The notes under the pieces are model-generated. The model ran no database searches and was not told where the DNA came from. It was given only the letters and a program-made list of their open reading frames with translations. Shown in pieces: positions 23,438 to 32,402 of a DNA stretch of 64,000 nucleotides. The position numbers and the translations under genes were made by a program. The DNA is taken from contig JAHQIY010000012.1 in assembly GCA_019054805.1 (NCBI GenBank), positions 1,798,001-1,862,000 on the forward strand. The letters run 5' to 3'. The first letter of the stretch is position 1; every line of letters begins with the position of its first letter. Source of the DNA: Brachionus manjavacas. Taxonomy: Eukaryota > Rotifera > Eurotatoria > Ploima > Brachionidae.

Positions 23438-24365
23438 TTCGATTTACTTTAGAAGACTAGTGTAGAGGTGTAATAACCATTTAACAAAATCCAAAAAAAA
23501 AGCATAAATATTCTTTGAAATCAAATTCAGATAGAAGAAATCTGATTTTCTTTTCAGATTCCTCAGGATCGATTATCGATTAAAGGCAATTTTATATTGT
23601 GGAAAAAAAATGGAAAAAGGCAACAAAATCAGGGTGTATTGTTGAAGAGTAAAAAAAGCTGTTTTTTCGTTTTTTAATGTCAAAATCATAACTACATTAT
23701 TTAATTTATAAAAACTACATTTTCTAGTAGGTATTTTTATTCCCTATTCAAAAATATAATCAGCTTTGGAGTGTTTCTGGAAAGTTATGAGGGTGTTTTG
23801 TGTTGTTTTTTTTTTAATTCGAAATTTAAAGGTGATGAATAATTTTTTTAGATGAAAATGTGTGTACAGTAAAATTCAGATAATTAGGAATAAATGAATC
23901 AAAAAAAATTTGAACTTTTGTTAATATTTTGGCGATTTCCACCCGGTGTTTTTTTTTTCAATCTTGATGGGTGTATGTTTTAGACATAACCTCGTCTTGA
24001 CAAGACACTAAAATTTCAAATTTTTTTATTAAATTGAATCAAATTCAAGAAGGTTTAATTTGTAAATTTTAATTTAAAAAAACTCATAAAAATCTTGACT
24101 CATTTTGCTTTCATTCCATTTGAAAAATTGATCAAGATTTGGTCAAGCAACTTTAAAGATCAAAAATGTTCTTTATCAATTTACATTCAATTTATTTAAT
24201 AATTTAAATAATTAGCAACAAAAAAAAATCACAAAAAAATGAACAATACGGAAAATTAAAATAGATTTTGGAAAAAATTGTCCAAAATTTGTCCAAAATT
24301 AAGTTTTTATCAAGCAAAAAAAAAAAAAGTTCGTACAAAAAAATTCCAAAAATTATAGTCAAGCT
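23438..24365. other. Spacer, no gene seen
   Basis: AT-rich sequence between the MULE and the stop codon of the zinc-finger coiled-coil gene. It should contain the 3' end of that gene. No element end was recognised. Confidence 0.4.
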
Positions 24366-25358
24366 TTAACTATCAGCAAGCTTTAAGTACTGCATGACGG
24401 CCGAGTAATCAACAGCATCGCCAATCTCATCAGTCTGGTCCAATGCTGCATCGTTAACAAAAAAACTGCTATTTCCACTGCTGCTGGCAGTTTTTACAGC
24501 CAAATCTGACTCCGAGGCTTTTTTATCATCCGACAATTTTTTTACTACAGAGATGGTAGTTGTTGGCGACCTGGTCAAATACTGCTTTATCATATGCTTT
24601 TGAACGTGGTTCTCCAGCAAAACATGCTCGCTCTTGTCATACAGCTTGAGACAAAACATGCAGCATATTTTTGTCTCGTCACATTTTCTCACGTGACTAT
24701 CAAATTTTTTGCTAGTTATTTTACATGACTCTATGGATGTTAGACAAATTGGACACGTGTACAAGTCGTCTTGGTTGACAACTAGGTTTTCGCCGAGACC
24801 ACTGGTGCTGGAGCTGGCAATGGTCGTGTTGCTCGAGGCGACAGAAATGCACGGCGATGAGCAAGTGTCATTTTTTTGGCCACTTTTTCCCAATAAATTT
24901 TCAATTTGCTTTTTTTGCTCTTTTAACTTGACTTTAATTGACACGCTTCGGCTCTTGAAGTCACCAAGTTCATTAGCCAAATCGGCCAGACGAGTTTCGC
25001 TCTCTGTTTTGTCCAACTTTTGCACCAGGCTGTCTATCCTGGCGAATAGTTTAGTGCCGTAGCGAGCCTCAAAGTCTGGTATAAACGAGCACTGGTAGAA
25101 AATTTTCAACTGATCGCTGAGTGTGCTGATGATTTGCGCTGCCGATGGACCAGTTTGTGCGAGCAAATTTTCCAAATTGTTGGTGAAATTTCGCACCGAA
25201 TTTTCTTGTTCTTGCTTTAGATCGTCGATTAGCTTCTGTGTTTTTAGCCGATGAGTGTCCAGAGCTGTTTTGTCGCTGCTCAAGCTGTGTATCTTTCTTA
25301 ATAGGACTTGGTAGGCGTTCTCGTACTCGGCACACTTGGCACAATTTTGAGATGTCAT
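24366..25358 (-). CDS. Coiled-coil protein with paired UBZ1-like zinc fingers
   Basis: A single open frame of 330 residues starts MTSQNCAKCAEYENAYQVLL. Residues about 10-65 and 105-160 are heptad-rich, charged and predicted to form coiled coils. A Ser-rich linker follows. Two zinc fingers are then visible: C202-x2-C205...H222-x3-C226 and C233-x2-C236-x14-H251-x3-H255. The second, CMFCLKLYDKSEHVLLENHV, resembles the UBZ1 ubiquitin-binding fingers at the C-terminus of TAX1BP1/CALCOCO proteins, which act in selective autophagy. The tail is acidic. G/C content is well above the surrounding sequence, which supports a real gene. The functional link is inference from the finger pattern and the order of coiled coil then fingers. 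No SKICH domain is visible. Confidence 0.75.
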   Translation of the reverse strand: MTSQNCAKCAEYENAYQVLLRKIHSLSSDKTALDTHRLKTQKLIDDLKQEQENSVRNFTNNLENLLAQTGPSAAQIISTLSDQLKIFYQCSFIPDFEARYGTKLFARIDSLVQKLDKTESETRLADLANELGDFKSRSVSIKVKLKEQKKQIENLLGKSGQKNDTCSSPCISVASSNTTIASSSTSGLGENLVVNQDDLYTCPICLTSIESCKITSKKFDSHVRKCDETKICCMFCLKLYDKSEHVLLENHVQKHMIKQYLTRSPTTTISVVKKLSDDKKASESDLAVKTASSSGNSSFFVNDAALDQTDEIGDAVDYSAVMQYLKLADS

Positions 25359-26860
25359 TCTCGGTCAAAAATCTAAAATCTAAGCAAGTCTTTAGAAATC
25401 AACATGAAGCTATAGAGCTTTGCACAGAGAATTGAATTAGCTAGTCTAGAGAATGGCTTGTAACGTTTAAATACTATTAATCCAGCACTCTATACGAGAT
25501 TTAAATCATCTTTTATTTTAATTTTTCAGATTTAATTTTATGATGCAAAGTTTGCTTTTTGGGACCGGTGACAAGCCGAGACTTGAGCTTTTTTAAGAAA
25601 GGGAGAGCATTTTTTCAATTTATTCAATTTTATTCAAAATTTTAGAGTTTTAATTTTTTTTTTTGAATTTTTTTGTTGCTGGCAAAAGTTTATTTATCTT
25701 CAGGGACCTAAGTCGAAATCATAGATTAAATCTAATAATTATAGACAAAGTGTCATCATTAGATAAATTGGCAGAAGTGATTTATTTTTGGGTACTGTTC
25801 AGTATAGCGTATATTATTTTTGATAAATTATCATTTTTTTAAATCAGAAAAAAATGTCATCATCAGTACCCGTTTAGGAATTTAACTCGAATCAGCTATT
25901 TTAAAAAGTTAATCATGGACTAGTCTCAGGTGAAACACGGATATAGTAAACATCACATCGAGTTAATTCAAATATCATTAATTGAACTAAATTTAAAATT
26001 AGAAAAAATGCTTTTAAATTTTTATTTTTTCTAATGCTTAAATGCTTGTTTCGATGTCTGCAGTGGTTTCATTTTTTGAGCATATAGAAATTATTTTTTT
26101 TTCAGTTTAAATATTAAAAAATCAGTTTTTGAATTTTAGATTGACTTTAAAATTGTCTTATTAAATTTTTTAGATTTATAAAAAATGTCTAGGTGAAGTT
26201 TGAAGCAAAAACTTTAGCAAAATGTATTTTATCAAGTCCGGACTTTAAAATTTAATTTTTTTTTAAATTTTCTAGATCAGGCCTCATATCAAAAAATTTA
26301 TATACTCTTGGGTTGTCTAATGCAAAAGATTTGCCAAATATCAGAATTTTCTCGGACTTGTGAAAAAAAGTCCGGACATGGACTTGACTTGAAAGTTGTC
26401 ACTGTTAAACAATTCTAATATTTACGTAAAATTACCGATTTTCAAAAATGCCAATAAGTCGCTAGATTTTGGCTCTTTTGGCTTTTTCCGTTCAGAATTT
26501 GATTTTCCAATTTTTTTGATTAATTTTTCCACATAAGATAAATTTAACTGGTTTTGCAGGAAATTTAATTTCATTGAGTCTTTAACTTTTCTAAAAGAAA
26601 TTAATATTTTTTTAAAACAACGATGAATTCAGATTTCAAGTATGTAAAATGACTGGGTATTTATTAAAATTTGTCTCCAACAAATATGTCACCGTATTTA
26701 AACAGCAACAGGGTAATGACTCAAAACACAATTTAGAGATTTGTAACAAATTTCTTGAAAAAATTGTATTAAATGGTTATAAAAATCTTTTTATTAATTA
26801 AGTGTTTTTTTTTAATTTTTAAAATTTACCTAGTAAAAATCTCCACCAAAATCACCAGAT
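25359..26860. other. Upstream spacer with a dispersed repeat
   Basis: No gene seen. A segment at about 26235-26400 contains CAAGTCCGGACTTTAAAATT and AAGTCCGGACATGGACTTGA, motifs that recur at about 50610-50670. This indicates copies of an unclassified dispersed element. Confidence 0.45.
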
Positions 26861-26869
26861 CTAAATTAA

Positions 26870-27531
26870 ATAGAAATGGTTTGGAACGAATTAAAGTATT
26901 ACACTAAACTTGACATCCCTTCACGATCGCCGTGCACGAAGTGACATGATCCAACAGTTCAAGCTCATAAACGGCATCAACGAAGTAAGCTAGGTGAACC
27001 CCCATGTCCTCAGCAGCTCACTCTCCCAAATCGGGCCCGCCAGAGGAATCAGAGGGCATACGAGGAGACTATCCGGCCAAGCCACAACCAAATGTTCGCA
27101 TAGGGCTAACTCCTTTACGAACAGGATTATCAATCAATGGAATACCCTGCCTTCTGCGGTCACAATCGCTGACTCAGTCAATCAATTCAAGAATCGCTAC
27201 GATGCTTTTAAAGCCAGCCACCAAGTTTTTACCACATGATAATTTTATTTATATTTCTTTTTAATTTCTTTATTATATACCCCTCTCAGTTTCTTCTAAT
27301 TTTTTGACTTTTTATTTTGTGTATTGTATTGTATATCAAAGTTACCAATTATGTCTATTAGATTCCAAAATCTTATGATAAGATTTTGGAATAAGTATAT
27401 ATTTCTTACAGAAATAAGTATTTATTTCTGTAATTTTCCTTTTATTGCGTAGTGTGCTACCATAGGCGATCTCCTAGTAGACCACCTCCGCAAACTTGCT
27501 TGCAGTAGCTTATTATTATTATTATTATTAT
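26870..27531 (+). pseudogene. LINE 3' end with (TTA)n tail
   Basis: The plus frame reads LHDRRARSDMIQQFKLINGI near 26915, then after a stop at 26990 NPHVLSSSLSQIGPARGIRG and NSFTNRIINQWNTLPSAVTI (27239). This is the end of a CR1-type ORF2: R.SF..R..NWN.LP..V..A.S...FK. A 3' UTR follows and ends in seven TTA repeats at 27510-27531. The UTR motif CTCCTAGTAGACCACCTCCG is repeated in complement at about 56000, marking the same family. The rest of the element is absent, as usual for 5'-truncated insertions. Confidence 0.88.
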
Positions 27532-28767
27532 TCATAAAACAAAATATTAAAACTAAAGAAGTGCAGTAAAAACAATATTTGAATTTCAAGGAACTCCTTG
27601 GAAATGTCAAGCCAAAATTAACCATTTAGAAAATGTTAAAAAAAATGAGGCTAAAATATATTAAAAAGGCAATGAAGGTTGTTATACAGAGAAATGGATC
27701 TTGGTCAAACTGTTGATTAATTTTTTAAAATAAAACTAATAAATAAATTTAATATATTAGACTTTACGAAACTTAGCATTTTTTTTCCCTATTTAAAGAT
27801 TTTTTACATCAAAAAAAATAAATTTAAACGTAATTTTACGTAATATTACAAAATTTATCTTTTGTGGAATAATTAAAAAAAAAATTGGAAAAACCAATTT
27901 TGAAAGGAAAACTCCAAAGAGAGGCAAAATCTTGCGATTTTTTGTGCATTTTTGAAATTCGGTAATTTTACGTAAGTCAACGTTATTTGGACTTTTTTTA
28001 ATGACTTTGGCTTTAATCTGAAATGAATTTCACGTTGTAACAAAAATAATAAGTTTTACTTGCAACAGTATTAGAAGCATTTAAGTATTTGAACAATACA
28101 AAAAAATAAAAAAACCTTAGAGCAGTTTTACTAAAATAATAAATTTATTACATAAGATCAGCTAAATTAGAATTTATAACATAAGGTCCCTAGATCGTCT
28201 TGATTACTTAACAGAAGACCAGTTTTATCTTGCCCATTTGGATCTTTCTTCGAATGTATACACTCTCCAAAAAAATCGATCAGTATTTTTTTTTTGAGAG
28301 CAGAAAAGTAAAATTTAATAGTTTAATACAATATTTTCAAAGTGATTTTATGGTGTGCGCTTAATTGTTAGATTTAAAATTTTTTTATTACAAAATATAA
28401 AAAAATCGCTTTTTTATCATCAAATGCTTTTATTTATAAAATTTAGATGAATTTATTTTTTAAATTTTTACTTTTATTTTGATAAATGGAAAACTTTTTA
28501 ATTTTACTTCTAATTATTTTTCTTTTAATGGAAATAAATATTTTTAATTTATATTTAAAATAATATTAAATTGTAGTTTGAAAAATTCATAAATTTTAAA
28601 AATTTATTAGTTCATTACTTTTAGGAAATCTAAGAATAAAAAATTATGTGTTGTGAGTTATGTAACTACAGCAATAAATATTTAAAGCTAATTTTGTGAT
28701 TTTAATGATGTTCAATAAAAATTAACCAAATATTATTAAAATTTTAATTACTATTTACAGGATAAAA
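27532..28767. other. Spacer, no gene seen
   Basis: A/T-rich sequence. Short ACGTAATTTTACGTAA blocks at 27826-27846 and near 27966 resemble a palindromic motif that recurs elsewhere in the window. No ORF is supported. Confidence 0.4.
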
Positions 28768-28795
28768 TAAATAAAGATTTTTTGCTTGAAAAATT

Positions 28796-29353
28796 TCATT
28801 TTTGATTTTCTTTGACCATTTTACCCATTTGTTCCATAGCTTCATAAATACCCTCTCCAGTCAAAGCACAAGCGCTCTGTATGAACCATTTATTTTGATT
28901 TTTGGACAGCTTTTCAAGATTCAGTCTTTGAACCAGTTCGGAGCATGAAATGGCATTGGGAAGATCTTGTTTATTGGCGATAACAACCACAGGCACACCA
29001 CGCATCGAATCATCTTCTACAATGCCATGAAGTTCTTGCGCTGCCTCGTTTAATCTAAACTCATCCGTACTGTCTACTACAAAAAAGCATCCATTACTTT
29101 CCTGAAAATACTCTTTCCATGTCGGTTTTACCTTTTTATAATTTCCTAAATCGCATACTCGCATGGAGACTCCATTTGCAGTAATAAAAGTTTCTGAATT
29201 AAATCCAATTGCTGGAATTATAAATATATTATGTTTATCTCTCATGGCGAAAAAAATTGTTGTCTTTCCACTATGGTTCAAACCCAAGATTAAAATTTGT
29301 GCGGTCATTTTTCTTTTATCACCACTACCAAATTTTGAGTTCAAAACACCCAT
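28796..29353 (-). CDS. Chimeric ARF-like GTPase with altered switch motifs
   Basis: A single open frame of 185 residues. Residues 108-185 are identical to the ARF copies apart from one substitution. The first 107 residues are strongly diverged. Gly2 (MGVLNSK) and the P-loop GLNHSGKTT at 24-32 are kept, as are NKQD 127-130 and SAC 160-162. Switch I reads IPAIGFNSET, with Ala48 in place of the Mg-coordinating Thr. The G3 block reads DLGNYKKVK instead of DVGGQEKIR, losing the second Gly and the catalytic Gln. GTP hydrolysis should therefore be impaired, if it binds nucleotide normally at all. The gene is divergent from ARF copy B, with 384 bp between the two starts. The sharp boundary between diverged and identical halves points to gene conversion. 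It may be functional as a binding-only GTPase or be drifting. Confidence 0.88.
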   Translation of the reverse strand: MGVLNSKFGSGDKRKMTAQILILGLNHSGKTTIFFAMRDKHNIFIIPAIGFNSETFITANGVSMRVCDLGNYKKVKPTWKEYFQESNGCFFVVDSTDEFRLNEAAQELHGIVEDDSMRGVPVVVIANKQDLPNAISCSELVQRLNLEKLSKNQNKWFIQSACALTGEGIYEAMEQMGKMVKENQK

Positions 29354-29737
29354 TTGTTTTCAAAGTTTTTAATTAATTATCGAAATTTAAAAGATGTATC
29401 TAATAGATTTTAGCCAGCATAATTTGGAATATTTTAATTTCTCAATAAAAAGTATTTTTTTTAATTGCAACCAAAGGTAGAAATTTTCTCATAATTATTT
29501 ATGACTTATTATGTTCAAATGACTAGCTTGACGAAATTTTGCGTAAAAATAAGAAATTTAAATATATTCATAATTTTCTTTTCTGAATGTAAAAATTTCC
29601 AGCGTGTTCAAAATTAAGTTTGAGAAAATAATTTTCAAAAACACGTATTTTAGAACACATCAAAATTAATATTAATTATAAATACCTTTTTTAGTTGGAT
29701 TAAAAATGAACACAAATACATCAAATCAAAAGCTAAA
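29354..29737. promoter_or_regulatory. Divergent promoter shared by the two ARF genes
   Basis: The 384 bases between the chimeric ARF start (minus) and ARF copy B (plus) must contain both promoters. The same 384-base length and sequence lie upstream of ARF copy A at 19435-19818. No TATA box or initiator can be assigned with confidence in such A/T-rich DNA. Confidence 0.6.
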
Positions 29738-30304
29738 ATGGGACTTTATTTTTCGAAGTTGATCGAGTTGTTCTCAAACTGGAATGAAGGTAACCCCAGT
29801 AGAATATTGCTTTTAGGCCTAGATAATGCTGGAAAAACAACCATTCTTTATAAAGTAAAACTAAACGAAAATATATGCTCGATACCAACTATTGGCTTCA
29901 ACGTGGAAACAGTATCACCTTGTAAAGGAGTAAGCTTTACTGTATGGGACGTTGGTGGTCAAGAAAAAATCAGAAGATTATGGAAGCACTATTACCAAAA
30001 TACAGATGGTCTTTTTTTTATAATTGATAGTAGTGATGGTGAACGAGTGCATGAGGCTGCCGAAGAACTTCATGGCATTCTAGAAGATGATTCGATGCGT
30101 GGTGTGCCTGTGGTTGTTATCGCCAATAAACAAGATCTTCCCAATGCCATTTCATGCTCCGAACTGGTTCAAAGACTGAATCTTGAAAAGCTGTCCAAAA
30201 ATCAAAATAAATGGTTCATACAGAGCGCTTGTGCTTTGACTGGAGAGGGTATTTATGAAGCTATGGAACAAATGGGTAAAATGGTCAAAGAAAATCAAAA
30301 ATGA
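29738..30304 (+). CDS. ARF-family small GTPase, copy B
   Basis: The protein of 188 residues is identical to the one encoded on the minus strand at 18868-19434. All five G motifs and the N-terminal myristoylation glycine are in place: GLDNAGKT at 27-34, Thr51, DVGGQ at 71-75, NKQD at 130-133 and SAC at 163-165. It is intronless and starts at the only suitable ATG, which follows AAGCTAAA. Its divergent neighbour is the chimeric ARF-like gene. Possible polyadenylation signals (CACAAATAAAA) follow near 30370. Because copy A and copy B are identical while their 3' flanks differ, they are probably kept alike by gene conversion, or else the flank was replaced in one of them. Confidence 0.96.
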   Translation: MGLYFSKLIELFSNWNEGNPSRILLLGLDNAGKTTILYKVKLNENICSIPTIGFNVETVSPCKGVSFTVWDVGGQEKIRRLWKHYYQNTDGLFFIIDSSDGERVHEAAEELHGILEDDSMRGVPVVVIANKQDLPNAISCSELVQRLNLEKLSKNQNKWFIQSACALTGEGIYEAMEQMGKMVKENQK

Positions 30305-30536
30305 AATTTCTCTAGCAAAAAATTTTAATGTTGTGAATATTTTTTTCAGATTATTATTTTTAATATTAAACACAAATAAAAAAAATATTAAAAGATTTGG
30401 CCTGCTTTTTTATTTAAATAATATTTCAGTGAAAAGTCGAGTCATCTTCCATCAAATATCCAATTTTTTTTATTGCCAAAAAAGGGACTAATTAATTTTA
30501 GGATCAATGGGAAATTTCTGTATGGTCAACAAATAG

Positions 30537-30680
30537 TAATCAGATTAATTAGTAAAATTCTTTTTTGTTTCATTTTAATTTTATTTAATTTTTTCGTAAA
30601 ATTCTGTAACAGAAAGTTATTCTTTAAAAACACAAGAAGACTCAATTTATATTTAATCATTAAGACCCGAGAATTCTTAA
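30537..30680 (+). repeat. Dispersed repeat copy with intact (empty) MITE target site
   Basis: The stretch starting AGTAATCAGATTAATTAGTA is a diverged direct copy of 33395-33406 joined to 33719-33870, ending at the shared ATTAAGACCCGAGAA motif. Here ATCAGATT occurs once, uninterrupted. Confidence 0.75.
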
Positions 30681-30834
30681 AAACTTATTAATATCTTTAG
30701 TGGTATTTTCAACTATTTTTATGGGATTTTAAACTAAATTTGTGACACCTGTTTACATAGTTGAAGCCTCATGAAAAAAAGAAGAAATAGTAAGGTAGCA
30801 ATTACAGAATAGAGTTGGGTAATTTTCTTTCTAT

Positions 30835-30990
30835 AAATTTTTTTTTTAGCTTTTTTACTTTATTTTTATTTTTTTTTCCTAATTTATCATCTCTATTTTT
30901 ATTTTTTTATTTTTTTTTTATATTTTTATAAATTATTCTGATGGAGCTCTAGCTCGGTAAGAAAACAAATATACTAATAAATAATAATGA
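30835..30990 (+). mobile_element. Solo LINE 3' tail
   Basis: A T-rich run leads into ATTCTGATGGAGCTCTAGCT, then CGGTAAGAAAACAAAT and an A/T simple tail. The same sequence follows reverse-transcriptase remains at 47885-47945 and 62510-62610, so this is a 5'-truncated copy consisting only of the 3' UTR. Confidence 0.75.
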
Positions 30991-31565
30991 AATACTAGTA
31001 ACCTTTTTTTCTACAGTAATTTATACAAACTTTGCATCGACTAGAGCAAGTTCTATAAGTAAATAAAATAAAATAAGTGATTTCAATTATTGGAGATTGA
31101 AACGGTTTCAATCTTCTAGAATTCACATAATAATTTTTTCTTTTTTGATATTTATTTTTGAAAATTGATTATAAAATGATAATGGTTAAATAAATGTTTT
31201 TTCTTTCCAACTGAAAGGTTCAAAAAGCCGTCAGCCTAACCATAATCAAATGATTTAGAAAAATTTTATCATCAAACTTAGAACCTTTTTTTTATAACTG
31301 CAATTAAAAAAATTAAATTTAATAAAATTTTATCTATTTGAAAATTACAGTTTTATTTTAGGCTTCTGTCTTTAAATTCAAGTCAAATAATTTTTTTTTG
31401 AATTATCAATTCAAGTTAATAAGCTTTATTTGACTTTTAAACAACACTACATTAAATTAATACAAAAAAAACATTATAAATTTCAAAAATTAAATCAAAA
31501 TTCACAAATGTTAGACTTTTAAAATATTGTCCAAGTGACTCATTTAGGAAAATTAGTTGATAACT

Positions 31566-31585
31566 GTCTCTATGGCGCAATCGGC

Positions 31586-31622
<37 letters not shown>

Positions 31623-31639
31623 GAATCCACCTAGGGACG
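31566..31639 (+). tRNA. tRNA-Asn (GTT), copy 1
   Basis: 74 bases fold as a cloverleaf. The acceptor stem is GTCTCTA paired with TAGGGAC (one T-G pair), the D stem is GCGC/GCGC, the anticodon stem is TTCGG/CCGAA with loop CTGTTAA (anticodon GTT), and the T stem is GGTGG/CCACC with TTCGAAT. A-box and B-box promoter sequences (TGGCGCAATCGG, GGTTCGAATCC) are intact. It is followed by a T run, the polymerase III terminator, near 31643. Confidence 0.97.
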
Positions 31640-31851
31640 AATTTTTTTCATTATTCTATTTAAAATTAAGAATTTTCTTTTAAACTAAAATTCAAAATTT
31701 TTTCTTCAAAATGTTTCATTCAAATCGAAAATTTTTTCAAAGCCTCCCTTAACGGAGAACAAAATTTAAAATTATTATGTTCTATAGAGACTTAAAATTC
31801 AAGTAACTTAGGAAAAAATTATCTCGATTTTTTTTGATTTCTAAAATTATA

Positions 31852-32139
31852 ATGAAAAATTTTTTCGACTTTTATAAATCTGATAAAAATGAAGAGAATA
31901 CGTCTAAAAATTCAAAATGGTCATTTAACTCATCTATGAGTTTTGATTTTGATTTCAACAGCGTTAATGAAAATGAAACTGTTGTTTCTGTGCCATCTAA
32001 AGAACAATTGAGCTTTAAATTTATAAAAATACTTTTGGTCTTATGGCTTTTTTTAACTGTGCTCATAATCGGACTGCTAATTTACCGATTTTTTATTGAC
32101 GTACCAGATGATATCGGTTTAACTGAATTGCAGTTATAA
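31852..32139 (+). CDS. Small single-pass membrane protein, unknown
   Basis: An open frame of 95 residues starts MKNFFDFYKSDKNEENTSKN. It has a polar Ser/Asn/Asp-rich N-terminal half, then one clear membrane helix (FIKILLVLWLFLTVLIIGLL) followed by IYRFFIDVPDD and a short tail. It lies between two tRNA-Asn genes. Amino-acid usage is more protein-like than chance A/T-rich frames in this window, but there is no homologue I recognise. It could be an exon of a larger gene or a small regulator of a membrane complex. No function is proposed. Confidence 0.5.
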   Translation: MKNFFDFYKSDKNEENTSKNSKWSFNSSMSFDFDFNSVNENETVVSVPSKEQLSFKFIKILLVLWLFLTVLIIGLLIYRFFIDVPDDIGLTELQL

Positions 32140-32255
32140 AAAACGAATTAACACTTTAAAATTTTATGTAGCTACAAATTGATAATTTTTTTATAAAGAT
32201 GCAAATTATTTTGTTATTACATTCAGAGCATTTCTAGAATTTCGATTTGATAACT

Positions 32256-32275
32256 GTCTCTATGGCGCAATCGGC

Positions 32276-32312
<37 letters not shown>

Positions 32313-32329
32313 GAATCCACCTAGGGACG
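32256..32329 (+). tRNA. tRNA-Asn (GTT), copy 2
   Basis: Identical to the tRNA at 31566-31639 over all 74 bases. The immediate flanks are also shared (TTGATAACT before and ACGAATTTTT after), so the two copies arose by duplication of a slightly larger unit. The T run after the gene is the expected polymerase III stop. Confidence 0.97.
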
Positions 32330-32402
32330 AATTTTTATTATCAGAAATTTAAAAAATAAAATTTTTTATTCTTTTATTTAAAATTTAATTGAGAAAAAAA
32401 AT

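Larger units (their letters stand above)
29340..30560 (+). repeat. Right arm of the inverted ARF duplication
   Basis: Bases 29340-30335 are the reverse complement of 18840-19830. The identical part stops soon after the ARF stop codon. Patchy similarity continues to about 30520, where ACTAATTAATTTTA and TCAATGGGA are shared. Confidence 0.93.

Noticed and set aside
23160-23440. CRISPR-like spaced repeats
   Set aside because: Only two diverged 67-base units, in a eukaryotic transposon end; no regular spacers.
24709-25062. 117-residue plus-strand frame inside the zinc-finger gene
   Set aside because: The minus frame has zinc-finger motifs and a longer open stretch; this is its shadow.
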